In this document: positions 1-5,704 of the stretch, piece by piece
Numbering within the stretch: the stretch's first letter is position 1
How the letters are laid out: every line of letters begins with the position of its first letter
NCBI GenBank assembly: GCA_021823555.1
Contig: JAKANW010000190.1
Coordinates: forward strand, 1 to 6,212
Direction of reading: 5' to 3'
Source: Chloroflexota bacterium
GTDB lineage: Bacteria; Chloroflexota; Anaerolineae; Anaerolineales; Villigracilaceae
DNA length: 6,212 bases
Made by a program: the position numbers and the translations under genes
Notes under the pieces: model-generated
Database searches by the model: none
Seen by the model: only the letters and a program-made list of their open reading frames with translations
What the model was told of the DNA's origin: nothing

Positions 1-2569
1 TCATCGGAGCACCCATCCAGGACCTGGCAGGCCGTCCAGAGATTTTTGCTCCCATGGCGGCAGCCCTCTTTTCGGTGTCTTCAACCAGCAAAAGTGGCTG
101 CAGAGAATGGATCAGGATCGAGGTAAGCCCTTCACCCAATGGGAATGGTTCAATTTCCGTGACTGAACCATCGTTTTCAACAGCATACGGAATGCGGATC
201 GTATCGGTTCTTTCGTCATATAGAGCCACCAGGAAACTGTGGTTCCCGACAATGTTTTGGATCTGAGTATGTAAGTTAACGAACAGTTCTGTCGTTTCGG
301 CAGCCTTCGAAATAGTCTGTCCAATGGAAGTCAAGGCGTTCAGTTCTCGCAAGCGTTCATCGGTGGCGTTGGAAGCCGCAATTTTTTCGAGCGTGATGGA
401 AGTCAGGTCCACCATACTAACGTATGGCTGGAGAATGGAGCGGTTCAACCTCTCGGATCGCGAGCCGATCATGATGAGCGCGCTGAGTTGTTCACCGACC
501 ATGACGGGCAGAAAAGCTGCGTACTGGCATTTGAACGCTTTGGGGATGTTGGCCAACGCGGCTGGGATGTTGGCAGACTTCATGTCGAAGATGGATTCAC
601 CTGCCAGTTGGCGGACGATATCGGCTGGCGGCATCACAATGGTGCGGGGAATGCTGCCTTCCGCAACCCCCTTTTGCGGGTCGTTCACACCCTCCAGTTC
701 AAGCTGCCCGCGGCGCATTGTATAAATGGTGGTCACATACGGCGCATCCTTGATCGTGTTGTTCACCACTGCCAGGGCCTCTGTGGTGCTTTGGGCCTGT
801 GCAATCTGGCGGCTGGAACGATACAAGCGCTCCAATTCCTGGAAGTTAATCTGCGTCGACTCTGCCAGGCTCGCATTTCGGATGGCGGCTGCGATCTGGT
901 TGGCCAGGGTCTGCAGCACGGTGACTGTTTCAGGGTCGAATGCGTTTGGTTCTGTGCTTTGCACATCCAACACGCCAAAGACCAGGTCGCCGGATGAAAT
1001 CGGGATGCCGACCTCGGCGCGCGTATTGATAAGCAGGTTGTTTTTCAGGTGGATTGGATCTTCAACTACATCGGATACGACCCGGGATTTGTTGTTCACC
1101 GAGACCCAACCGATGATGGATGCCGAGCCTACTTCCAGGCTATGACCGCCCTCGACCAGTTCTTTGGCCGCCGGGCCGTGTGCTGCCCGGATGGTGGCAA
1201 ACCTGCCAGAATGGTCGAGCATGAATATCGCGGAATGATAATAGCCAAACCGTTCCACGATCAAACGCGTGGTCCTGTTCATCAATTCGTCCAGGTCCGA
1301 AGAAGCGGTGATGCCTTGTGCCACTTCTGCTGCCGTTCGGATCTGGCTTGTGCGTTCCTCTACCTTCTGTTCAAGTGAACGGTAGAGTGTTCCCAGTTCG
1401 TCTGCCATCTGGTTGAAGGAATGCGCCAGGAAACCAATCTCATCGTGGCTGGTAACCGAGGCGCGCTCGCTCAAGTCGCCTTCGGCAAACTGGCGGGTGA
1501 TCCTGGCCAGCGAACGTATTGGATTGATTAGGCGGTTAATGCCGCCCGCAATAACCAGCCCCATGGCAAGCAATGCCGCCAATACCAACAGAACGGTGAA
1601 AGGCAGGAGGCTGTTAACTTGTTCAAGGATGGTGGATTGGTAAACTTGAAGCACCACGCCAGCATCCATGGCGGGTACCCACTTCGCCTGTGCAAACACC
1701 TCGCGGCCGTCTGCCAGCGGAAACTCTAAAGAAACAGGCGGCACATCGTCCTCCTGGCCGGCCATCTTTGAAAAAACGATTCCCAGTTGTGTCTTCTGAG
1801 TTTCCGATGGTTGAACTTGGGCGAGTTCCTGGGTGTACGGGTTACTCCCAATTAAAATTCCTGTGGAGGTAACGAAGTAGGCATCTGCTGAGGGACTCAG
1901 GCTGATAAGCGGCTGCAGGATTTGCTGCAGGCTTTGCGATTCAGTGATTCCAACGATCGAGCCGAGTAGCGAGCCTCCGGCTGTCCGGTAAGGCTGGATG
2001 GTCAGCATGACAAGCTTATTCGGGTAGAGTGGTTCCAGGTTATAGATCGTAACAGTAATCGCTTCTTTGCGATTCAGTGCGTCTGCCAGGAGCGTGTTTT
2101 CCAGCGAGACGCCCTGCCAGTCCTCCTCGGTTGCCATTTGGATAACGTTATCCGGGCGGATCAGCAGGAATTTATTGAAGAGAGGTTTTCCTTCATTGGA
2201 GTTAAAGCTTTGGAAATCATCCAGTAATTGCGCCCGGATGGACGCAAAATTAGTGTTCATCGGGTTGGCATGCAGGGCTTGCTGCAGGGTCGAAGCAAGA
2301 TCGGCGCGTTGAGCGAACCGGTTGATGCGGATGCTTTTTGTTTTGACAGTAAGTTCCACACCTTGCATTTGCCCGCTCAACAAGGTCTGCAGTTGGGTGA
2401 TTGCCTGCTGGCGCAACAAATTGCTGGAGCGGTAATAAGCCGCCCCGGCCATGGCGATTAGGGGGATTAAAGTAAATAAGAGCAGCGTCTGAATCAGGGA
2501 GCGGGTTAAGCTGCCTCTAAATTGTTCTTGACTCACATTTCGGGGAATGCTTTCAGCAGGAGTGGACAT
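1..2569 (-). CDS. Membrane-bound multi-GAF sensor protein, probable histidine kinase (C-terminus beyond left edge)
   Basis: An uninterrupted frame of 856 codons runs from the ATG at 2569 to the window edge with no stop, so the protein is partial. In order it shows a short cytoplasmic N-terminus; a transmembrane helix (about residues 23-46); an extracytoplasmic region of about 275 residues, probably a double-Cache-like ligand sensor (inferred from layout and size); a second transmembrane helix (about 321-344); a HAMP domain (about 345-395, with the NP at 349-350 and DEIG at 376-379); a coiled-coil linker ending in LEQKVEERT; a typical GAF domain (about 425-566); a divergent GAF-like domain (about 595-733); and a third GAF domain (from about 755) cut by the edge. 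Proteins of this layout usually continue into HisKA and HATPase_c domains, but none is visible here, so kinase activity is inferred from the layout and the two receiver genes just upstream. A diguanylate cyclase, phosphatase or adenylate cyclase end is possible. No Shine-Dalgarno lies at a normal distance; translation is probably coupled to the preceding gene, whose stop is 3 nt away. Confidence 0.9.
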   Translation of the reverse strand, partial: MSTPAESIPRNVSQEQFRGSLTRSLIQTLLLFTLIPLIAMAGAAYYRSSNLLRQQAITQLQTLLSGQMQGVELTVKTKSIRINRFAQRADLASTLQQALHANPMNTNFASIRAQLLDDFQSFNSNEGKPLFNKFLLIRPDNVIQMATEEDWQGVSLENTLLADALNRKEAITVTIYNLEPLYPNKLVMLTIQPYRTAGGSLLGSIVGITESQSLQQILQPLISLSPSADAYFVTSTGILIGSNPYTQELAQVQPSETQKTQLGIVFSKMAGQEDDVPPVSLEFPLADGREVFAQAKWVPAMDAGVVLQVYQSTILEQVNSLLPFTVLLVLAALLAMGLVIAGGINRLINPIRSLARITRQFAEGDLSERASVTSHDEIGFLAHSFNQMADELGTLYRSLEQKVEERTSQIRTAAEVAQGITASSDLDELMNRTTRLIVERFGYYHSAIFMLDHSGRFATIRAAHGPAAKELVEGGHSLEVGSASIIGWVSVNNKSRVVSDVVEDPIHLKNNLLINTRAEVGIPISSGDLVFGVLDVQSTEPNAFDPETVTVLQTLANQIAAAIRNASLAESTQINFQELERLYRSSRQIAQAQSTTEALAVVNNTIKDAPYVTTIYTMRRGQLELEGVNDPQKGVAEGSIPRTIVMPPADIVRQLAGESIFDMKSANIPAALANIPKAFKCQYAAFLPVMVGEQLSALIMIGSRSERLNRSILQPYVSMVDLTSITLEKIAASNATDERLRELNALTSIGQTISKAAETTELFVNLHTQIQNIVGNHSFLVALYDERTDTIRIPYAVENDGSVTEIEPFPLGEGLTSILIHSLQPLLLVEDTEKRAAAMGAKISGRPARSWMGAPM

Positions 2570-2572
2570 GGT

Positions 2573-3025
2573 TTATGCGTATTCCCAAACTTGTTCACCG
2601 CTTAAAATCCTGCGAATTTGGTCAGGGAATCGATCCGGATCGAGAGGTTTGCCCAGGAAGCCGTCGAAGCCCGACTCACGAGCCTTCTTCATCTGTTCCT
2701 GGCTGGCCTCTGCCGTGACGGCAATGATCGGAATAACGCTCAACCGCTCGGATGCGCGAATCTTTTTCAATGCCCCATAGCCATCCTCGTACGGCAGGCG
2801 TATATCCATTAATATCAAATCCAGTCGCGGCAGGGTATCGGCGTATTCAACGACTTCATACCCTGAAGTTTTCCATTCGCAATGGATGCCCAAATAGCCC
2901 AACATGCGCGCAATCAATACAAAATTGGATACGTTATCTTCCACCACAAGCACCGTGGTATCTTTCGCAATGGTTGGTTTTCGGGCGGGTTGGGAGTCGG
3001 AAGCAGTGAGAGCTGGGTTAGCCAT
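2573..3025 (-). CDS. Single-domain response regulator (receiver only)
   Basis: This 150-residue protein is a CheY-type receiver domain preceded by a polar, probably disordered tail of about 20 residues. Visible active-site residues are the acidic pair E29-D30, the phospho-acceptor D74 in LMDIRLP, T104 in AVTAEA, and K126 in GKPLD, so the phosphorylation site is complete. There is no output domain, so it should act by protein-protein contact or as a phosphorelay intermediate. The ATG at 3025 is preferred over the one at 3031 because GAGGA lies 6 nt before it, while the same motif directly abuts the upstream ATG. The gene starts inside the end of the preceding regulator gene (8-nt overlap), and its stop TAA is followed by one codon and then the sensor ATG in the same frame. 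Co-translation and function with that sensor are inferred from this packing. Confidence 0.93.
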   Translation of the reverse strand: MANPALTASDSQPARKPTIAKDTTVLVVEDNVSNFVLIARMLGYLGIHCEWKTSGYEVVEYADTLPRLDLILMDIRLPYEDGYGALKKIRASERLSVIPIIAVTAEASQEQMKKARESGFDGFLGKPLDPDRFPDQIRRILSGEQVWEYA

Positions 3026-3401
3026 TGGCATTCCTCATATAACGTTCTACTTGCTGGGGCAGGAGATCAATATCAATAGGCTTCTGGATATAGCCATCGC
3101 ACCCCGCTTCCAGCGATTTCTCGCGGTCGCCACGCATCACATTGGCCGTCACTGCCACAATCGGAACTCCGCTGTGCAACGGCATCGAACGGATCTGGGC
3201 CGTCAAAGCATATCCGTCCATGTCAGGCATGTTGATGTCCATCAAAATAAGGTCGGGGTTGCCCTCCTCCAGCGCCGCGAGAGCCGCTTTTGCATTGGCG
3301 GCCTCGGTTACAGCATATCCTTCGGCTTCCAACACGCGACGAATTAAACTTCGGTTGTCTGGATTATCCTCGACATATAAAATTGTTTTCTTTTTGGACA
3401 T
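3018..3401 (-). CDS. Single-domain response regulator, CheY/DivK-like
   Basis: This 127-residue protein is a stand-alone receiver domain with almost no flanking sequence. The acidic pair is E11-D12 in YVEDN, the phospho-acceptor is D55 in LMDINMPDMDG, the switch threonine is T85 in AVTAN, and the conserved lysine is K107 in QKPID. The pattern resembles DivK-like receivers, which relay phosphate or bind partner kinases rather than DNA. The start is well supported: GGAG at 3409-3412 lies 7 nt upstream of the ATG. It is the first gene of the signalling operon; its last 8 nt (ATGGCTAA) contain the start of the next regulator. The promoter is uncertain: a TAAAAT hexamer at 3420-3425 could be a -10, but no good -35 accompanies it. 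The gene follows the tRNA terminator, so it is probably transcribed separately. Confidence 0.94.
   Translation of the reverse strand: MSKKKTILYVEDNPDNRSLIRRVLEAEGYAVTEAANAKAALAALEEGNPDLILMDINMPDMDGYALTAQIRSMPLHSGVPIVAVTANVMRGDREKSLEAGCDGYIQKPIDIDLLPQQVERYMRNANG
3032..3036 (-). promoter_or_regulatory. Ribosome binding site deciding the start of the second response regulator
   Basis: On the minus strand this reads GAGGA. It is 6 nt from the ATG at 3025 and 0 nt from the ATG at 3031, so it favours the downstream start. It lies inside the last codons of the upstream regulator gene, so ribosomes finishing that gene pass directly over it. Confidence 0.6.
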
Positions 3402-3474
3402 TCTGTCTCTCCAGTTTCGATTTTACTTGTGGGCAGGGATCACTACATAACAGCAACCTTGCAAATCACTTAAC

Positions 3475-3501
3475 AAAAAAGTCGAGGTGTAACCTCGACT
3501 T
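3475..3501 (-). terminator. Rho-independent terminator after tRNA-Gly
   Basis: A perfect 8-bp stem (GTCGAGGT/ACCTCGAC, arms 3492-3499 and 3481-3488), extendable by two A-T pairs, closes a 3-nt loop and runs into six Ts on the minus strand (3475-3480). It begins within a few bases of the tRNA 3' end. It should end the tRNA transcript and any read-through from the prenyltransferase gene, because no other hairpin terminator is visible between 3655 and the tRNA. Confidence 0.92.
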
Positions 3502-3503
3502 AG

Positions 3504-3575
3504 AGCGGGTGATGGGACTCGAACCCACGATATCTTGCTTGGGAAGCAAGCGTTCTACCACTGAACTACACCCGC
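3504..3575 (-). tRNA. tRNA-Gly, anticodon CCC
   Basis: The 72-nt sequence folds into a complete cloverleaf. The acceptor stem GCGGGTG/CACCCGC has seven pairs. The D arm is GTTC/GAAC with loop AGTGGTA. The anticodon stem CTTGC/GCAAG closes the loop TTCCCAA, giving anticodon CCC, which reads GGG glycine codons. The variable loop has five bases, and the T arm GTGGG/CCCAT has loop TTCGAGT with one G-U pair. The discriminator base is U, as usual for bacterial tRNA-Gly. The 3' CCA is not encoded and must be added after processing. The gene has its own consensus promoter and its own terminator. Confidence 0.97.
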
Positions 3576-3586
3576 AAAGTGGTGGG

Positions 3587-3615
3587 ATTATAGCCAGCCC
3601 GGAATGCACTGTCAA
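3587..3615 (-). promoter_or_regulatory. Consensus sigma-70-type promoter of tRNA-Gly
   Basis: On the minus strand, TTGACA (3610-3615) and TATAAT (3587-3592) are both exact consensus hexamers and are separated by the optimal 17 bp. The -10 ends 11 nt before the first base of the tRNA, so transcription should start about 4-6 nt upstream of the mature 5' end, leaving a very short leader for RNase P to remove. Such a perfect match fits a strong constitutive stable-RNA promoter. Confidence 0.93.
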
Positions 3616-3654
3616 GCCATGCGACAGGAACAGGCCGCGTCGTACCGGACCCGC

Positions 3655-4662
3655 TTATTGTTCCCGCTTAAGCAGCCGGTTCGCCAGTTCGATCAACGCC
3701 TGCCCGGCCTCGCCTTGTGGATTTGCGGCCTCCAGATTCTTTAGGGCTTGTTCTGTCCACACAGACGCCTGCTTCTGTGCGTAATCATATCCTCCTTCGT
3801 CCGCCAGCCATTGGGACACTTCCTTGACTTCACCTGCCTGGATTGGCCCCTGCCTCCAACGCGCTGCGAATTTGCCGCCCTGGCTCAGGCCATATAAGAT
3901 TGGCAGGGAGTTCTTGCCCTCCACCAGGTCGCTGGCTGTGGATTTGCCTGTCACGGCTTCATCGCCCCAGATGCCGAGGATGTCGTCCTGTATCTGGAAA
4001 GCCAGCCCAAGATCGTGCCCAAAGGCGCGATAGGCTTCCTGCCCAGCTTCGTCCGCGCCGCCGAGCAAGGCGCCAAGCTGGCAGCAGGCCGAAAGCAGGG
4101 CCGCTGTCTTTCCGGAGACCATCGGCCAGTAATCATCCACGCTCAAGTCATGCCGTTCTTCGTAGGACATGTCTAGGTATTGGCCGCGGGTCAGGTCAAG
4201 GCAGGTATCATGCAAAATGGCGGCAGCCCGCACCACGGTCGCGGCCGGATGCAATGGGACTAGGTCCATGATGGCCTGATTGGAGATCACGAACAAAGCG
4301 TCCCCCGCGTTGATCCCCATGGGCATGCCCCATTTCAGCCACACGGTTGTACGTCCACGCCGCTTGGGTGAGTTATCCTGGATATCGTCGTGAAGCAGGC
4401 TAAAGTTATGCACCAGTTCCACTGCAGCAGCAGCCGGTAGCGCCGCGCTGATTGGGGCCGATGGCGAAGCCGAAGCGTAGGTCAGCAACACCATCAGCGG
4501 CCGGATGCGTTTGCCGGTTGCCTCAGGGCCTGCGCCTTCGCCTGTCCAGCCCATGTGGTAGGTGAGCATTTCGTGGAGGGAACGCGTGCGCGGCTCGTCC
4601 AGGCGGGCAATCTGGCGCTGAAGTTCGGTCTCAATGGAAACGAGCAAATTTATCATGTCCAT
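3655..4662 (-). CDS. Class I trans-isoprenyl diphosphate synthase (probable geranylgeranyl diphosphate synthase)
   Basis: This 335-residue, normal-length member of the polyprenyl synthetase family condenses isopentenyl diphosphate with an allylic diphosphate in the cytoplasm. Family motifs in order are GKRIRP (50-55), the first aspartate-rich motif DDIQD (92-96) followed by R101-R102, GQYLDM (160-165), KT (185-186), the second aspartate-rich motif DDILG (226-230) with Q223 before it, and lysines K240 and K250. The first motif has no two-residue insertion, and F87 sits five residues before it with the small S88 next to it. This resembles archaeal-type (type I) geranylgeranyl diphosphate synthases, so a C20 product is inferred; farnesyl diphosphate remains possible. 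The last position of the second motif is Gly rather than Asp. The start is the ATG at 4662, with an in-frame alternative at 4656; neither has a good Shine-Dalgarno. The gene lies 26 nt after the HAD gene and is probably in one operon with it. Confidence 0.93.
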   Translation of the reverse strand: MDMINLLVSIETELQRQIARLDEPRTRSLHEMLTYHMGWTGEGAGPEATGKRIRPLMVLLTYASASPSAPISAALPAAAAVELVHNFSLLHDDIQDNSPKRRGRTTVWLKWGMPMGINAGDALFVISNQAIMDLVPLHPAATVVRAAAILHDTCLDLTRGQYLDMSYEERHDLSVDDYWPMVSGKTAALLSACCQLGALLGGADEAGQEAYRAFGHDLGLAFQIQDDILGIWGDEAVTGKSTASDLVEGKNSLPILYGLSQGGKFAARWRQGPIQAGEVKEVSQWLADEGGYDYAQKQASVWTEQALKNLEAANPQGEAGQALIELANRLLKREQ

Positions 4663-4688
4663 GCTGGTGGCGTGATTTTACCTGTCTT

Positions 4689-5309
4689 TTATAGAAGGAT
4701 GTTGAATTTTTGAAGTTCAATCTGCAATTGGTCGGGGGAGGTGAACAGGATGGTTTGGAAGCCCAGCTTTTGTGCAGCTTCCACGTTGGCAGGAGCGTCG
4801 TCAATCAGCAGGCACTCGTGCGCCTCCCCCCCAATCCTTTGCAGGAGCAGATTGAAGATGGCGGGATCGGGCTTGACCAGGTTAACTTCGCCTGAAATAA
4901 TGAAGCCGTCGAACAGGTCGAAGAAGTCGTGTTTCCTGCGCGTGATGGGAAAGGTCTCGGCAGACCAGTTGCTCAGGCCGTAGACCAGATAGCCGGCGCC
5001 TTTTAACTTGCGCACGATTTCGATTGTGCCGGTCAACGGCTCGCCGATGGACTCTTCCCAATGTTCATGATAAGCCCGGATCAAACTGGCGTACTGCGGG
5101 TATTTCGCCGAGAGTTCGGCCACGCCCTCCGCAAAGGGACGGCCTTTATCTTGCAGCAGGTTCCACTCGGCGAAGTTGATCTCGGCCAGGAATTGTTCCA
5201 TGGCCTGGGGTTGGCCGGGGAAATAGTGGCGGTACAAGTTGCGCGGGTTCCAGTCAATCACAACCCCGCCGAAGTCGAAGATGAAGGTGGTAATTTTGGA
5301 TGCGGTCAT
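4689..5309 (-). CDS. HAD-superfamily hydrolase, HAD-IA type (YihX-like)
   Basis: This 206-residue protein has all four HAD motifs in order: motif I IFDFGGVV with nucleophile D12; motif II GLSNWS with S113-N114; motif III VKPDP with K146; and motif IV LLIDD with D170-D171. A cap of about 80 helical residues lies between motifs I and II, as in HAD-IA (C1-cap) enzymes such as YihX-type sugar phosphatases and 2-haloacid dehalogenase relatives. The residue two positions after the nucleophile is G14 instead of the usual acid/base aspartate, a variant known in this branch, so the substrate cannot be named and catalytic efficiency is uncertain. A small-molecule phosphatase is the likeliest role. The gene starts 25 nt after the DUF503 gene ends and stops 26 nt before the prenyltransferase, suggesting one operon. 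No convincing ribosome binding site is visible; GGGA is only 1 nt from the ATG. Confidence 0.9.
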   Translation of the reverse strand: MTASKITTFIFDFGGVVIDWNPRNLYRHYFPGQPQAMEQFLAEINFAEWNLLQDKGRPFAEGVAELSAKYPQYASLIRAYHEHWEESIGEPLTGTIEIVRKLKGAGYLVYGLSNWSAETFPITRRKHDFFDLFDGFIISGEVNLVKPDPAIFNLLLQRIGGEAHECLLIDDAPANVEAAQKLGFQTILFTSPDQLQIELQKFNILL

Positions 5310-5334
5310 ATCCCAATTTTACCGGGAATTGGCC

Positions 5335-5616
5335 TCATAGGATTTCAACCTTTTGTTCGATCACATCCCCATCCGGCCAATTGCCTTCGACCCATTTTGC
5401 CACGCTTTGCAGGGACTGTTGCAAAACAACCCTGTCCGAATTTACCATTGCACAGGTGATGACAGCCTCCCGCCACGTATCTTGCAAGTCCATCTCGGCG
5501 ACGGAAACGTTGAACTCACGATGTAAGCGGGAAATTAATGGCTTGATCCGCCCGCGCTTCTCCTTGAGTGAGGCGCAGCCGGGCAGGTGCAGATGGATGG
5601 TCAAAGTGGCAATCAT
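5335..5616 (-). CDS. DUF503 (YlxP-like) family small protein
   Basis: This 93-residue protein matches the DUF503 family, whose members are about 90-100 residues long and start with a beta strand followed by SLKEKR. Here SLKEKR is at 16-21, the next helix contains IKPL, and the second conserved block FNVSVAEMD lies at 35-43, followed by DTWREAV. The molecular role is unsettled; members often sit beside translation and ribosome-maturation genes (YlxP beside infB and rbfA), but none is seen here. The ATG at 5616 is preferred over a TTG at 5634 because it gives the family's usual N-terminus and because the candidate -10 box at 5639-5644 would place transcription start at or after the TTG. No Shine-Dalgarno is visible for either. 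It is the first gene of the probable DUF503, HAD, prenyltransferase operon. Confidence 0.9.
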   Translation of the reverse strand: MIATLTIHLHLPGCASLKEKRGRIKPLISRLHREFNVSVAEMDLQDTWREAVITCAMVNSDRVVLQQSLQSVAKWVEGNWPDGDVIEQKVEIL

Positions 5617-5638
5617 AAATTGGCTGGATAACAATCGA

Positions 5639-5644
5639 ATTGTA
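5639..5644 (-). promoter_or_regulatory. Candidate -10 element for the DUF503-HAD-prenyltransferase operon
   Basis: The minus strand reads TACAAT, one mismatch from the consensus -10, about 22 nt before the ATG at 5616. No recognisable -35 lies 16-18 bp upstream, where the sequence is the terminator hairpin. It is reported because the hairpin should separate this operon from the upstream ArsA-like gene, so a promoter is expected in this short gap. Weak support. Confidence 0.25.
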
Positions 5645-5648
5645 ACGT

Positions 5649-5685
5649 AAAAAGCGACCCCTGATATTTTATCAGGGGTCGCTTT
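5649..5685 (-). terminator. Rho-independent terminator after the ArsA/Get3-like gene
   Basis: A perfect 16-bp inverted repeat (arms 5670-5685 and 5651-5666, GC-rich core CAGGGGTCGC) closes a 3-nt loop and is followed on the minus strand by a run of five Ts (5649-5653, partly inside the stem). On the plus strand only three Ts follow before C and G, so it works mainly for the minus strand. It begins 19 nt after the stop codon of the upstream gene. Confidence 0.93.
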
Positions 5686-5704
5686 CGCATTTTGCAGATC
5701 ATAC

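Noticed and set aside
488..997. Plus-strand open frame of 169 codons, and other plus-strand frames at 54-266, 324-725, 726-1145 and 1049-1378
   Set aside because: They lie antisense to the continuous 856-codon sensor frame, which shows clear HAMP and GAF signatures. None of their translations resembles a known domain.
1905..1942. Short repeated GCTGCAGG/GCTGCAGGC units
   Set aside because: They encode the LQQ-type helix of the sensor's extracytoplasmic region (LQQILQP); two short copies in coding sequence need no other explanation.
3402..3474. Possible promoter for the signalling operon (TAAAAT at 3420-3425)
   Set aside because: No acceptable -35 hexamer lies 16-18 bp upstream, and the resulting leader would be very short, so it is not listed as a feature.
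3290..3784. Plus-strand open frame of 164 codons
   Set aside because: It runs through the terminator and antisense to the tRNA. Its 'GLEPTISCLGSKRSTTELHP'-type stretch is the well-known artefact of translating an antisense tRNA.
3843..4271. Plus-strand Arg/Pro-rich open frame of 142 codons
   Set aside because: It is antisense to the prenyltransferase gene, of low complexity, and has no family resemblance.
5061..5459. Plus-strand open frame of 132 codons spanning the HAD and DUF503 genes
   Set aside because: It crosses the boundary of two well-supported minus-strand genes and has no recognisable domain.
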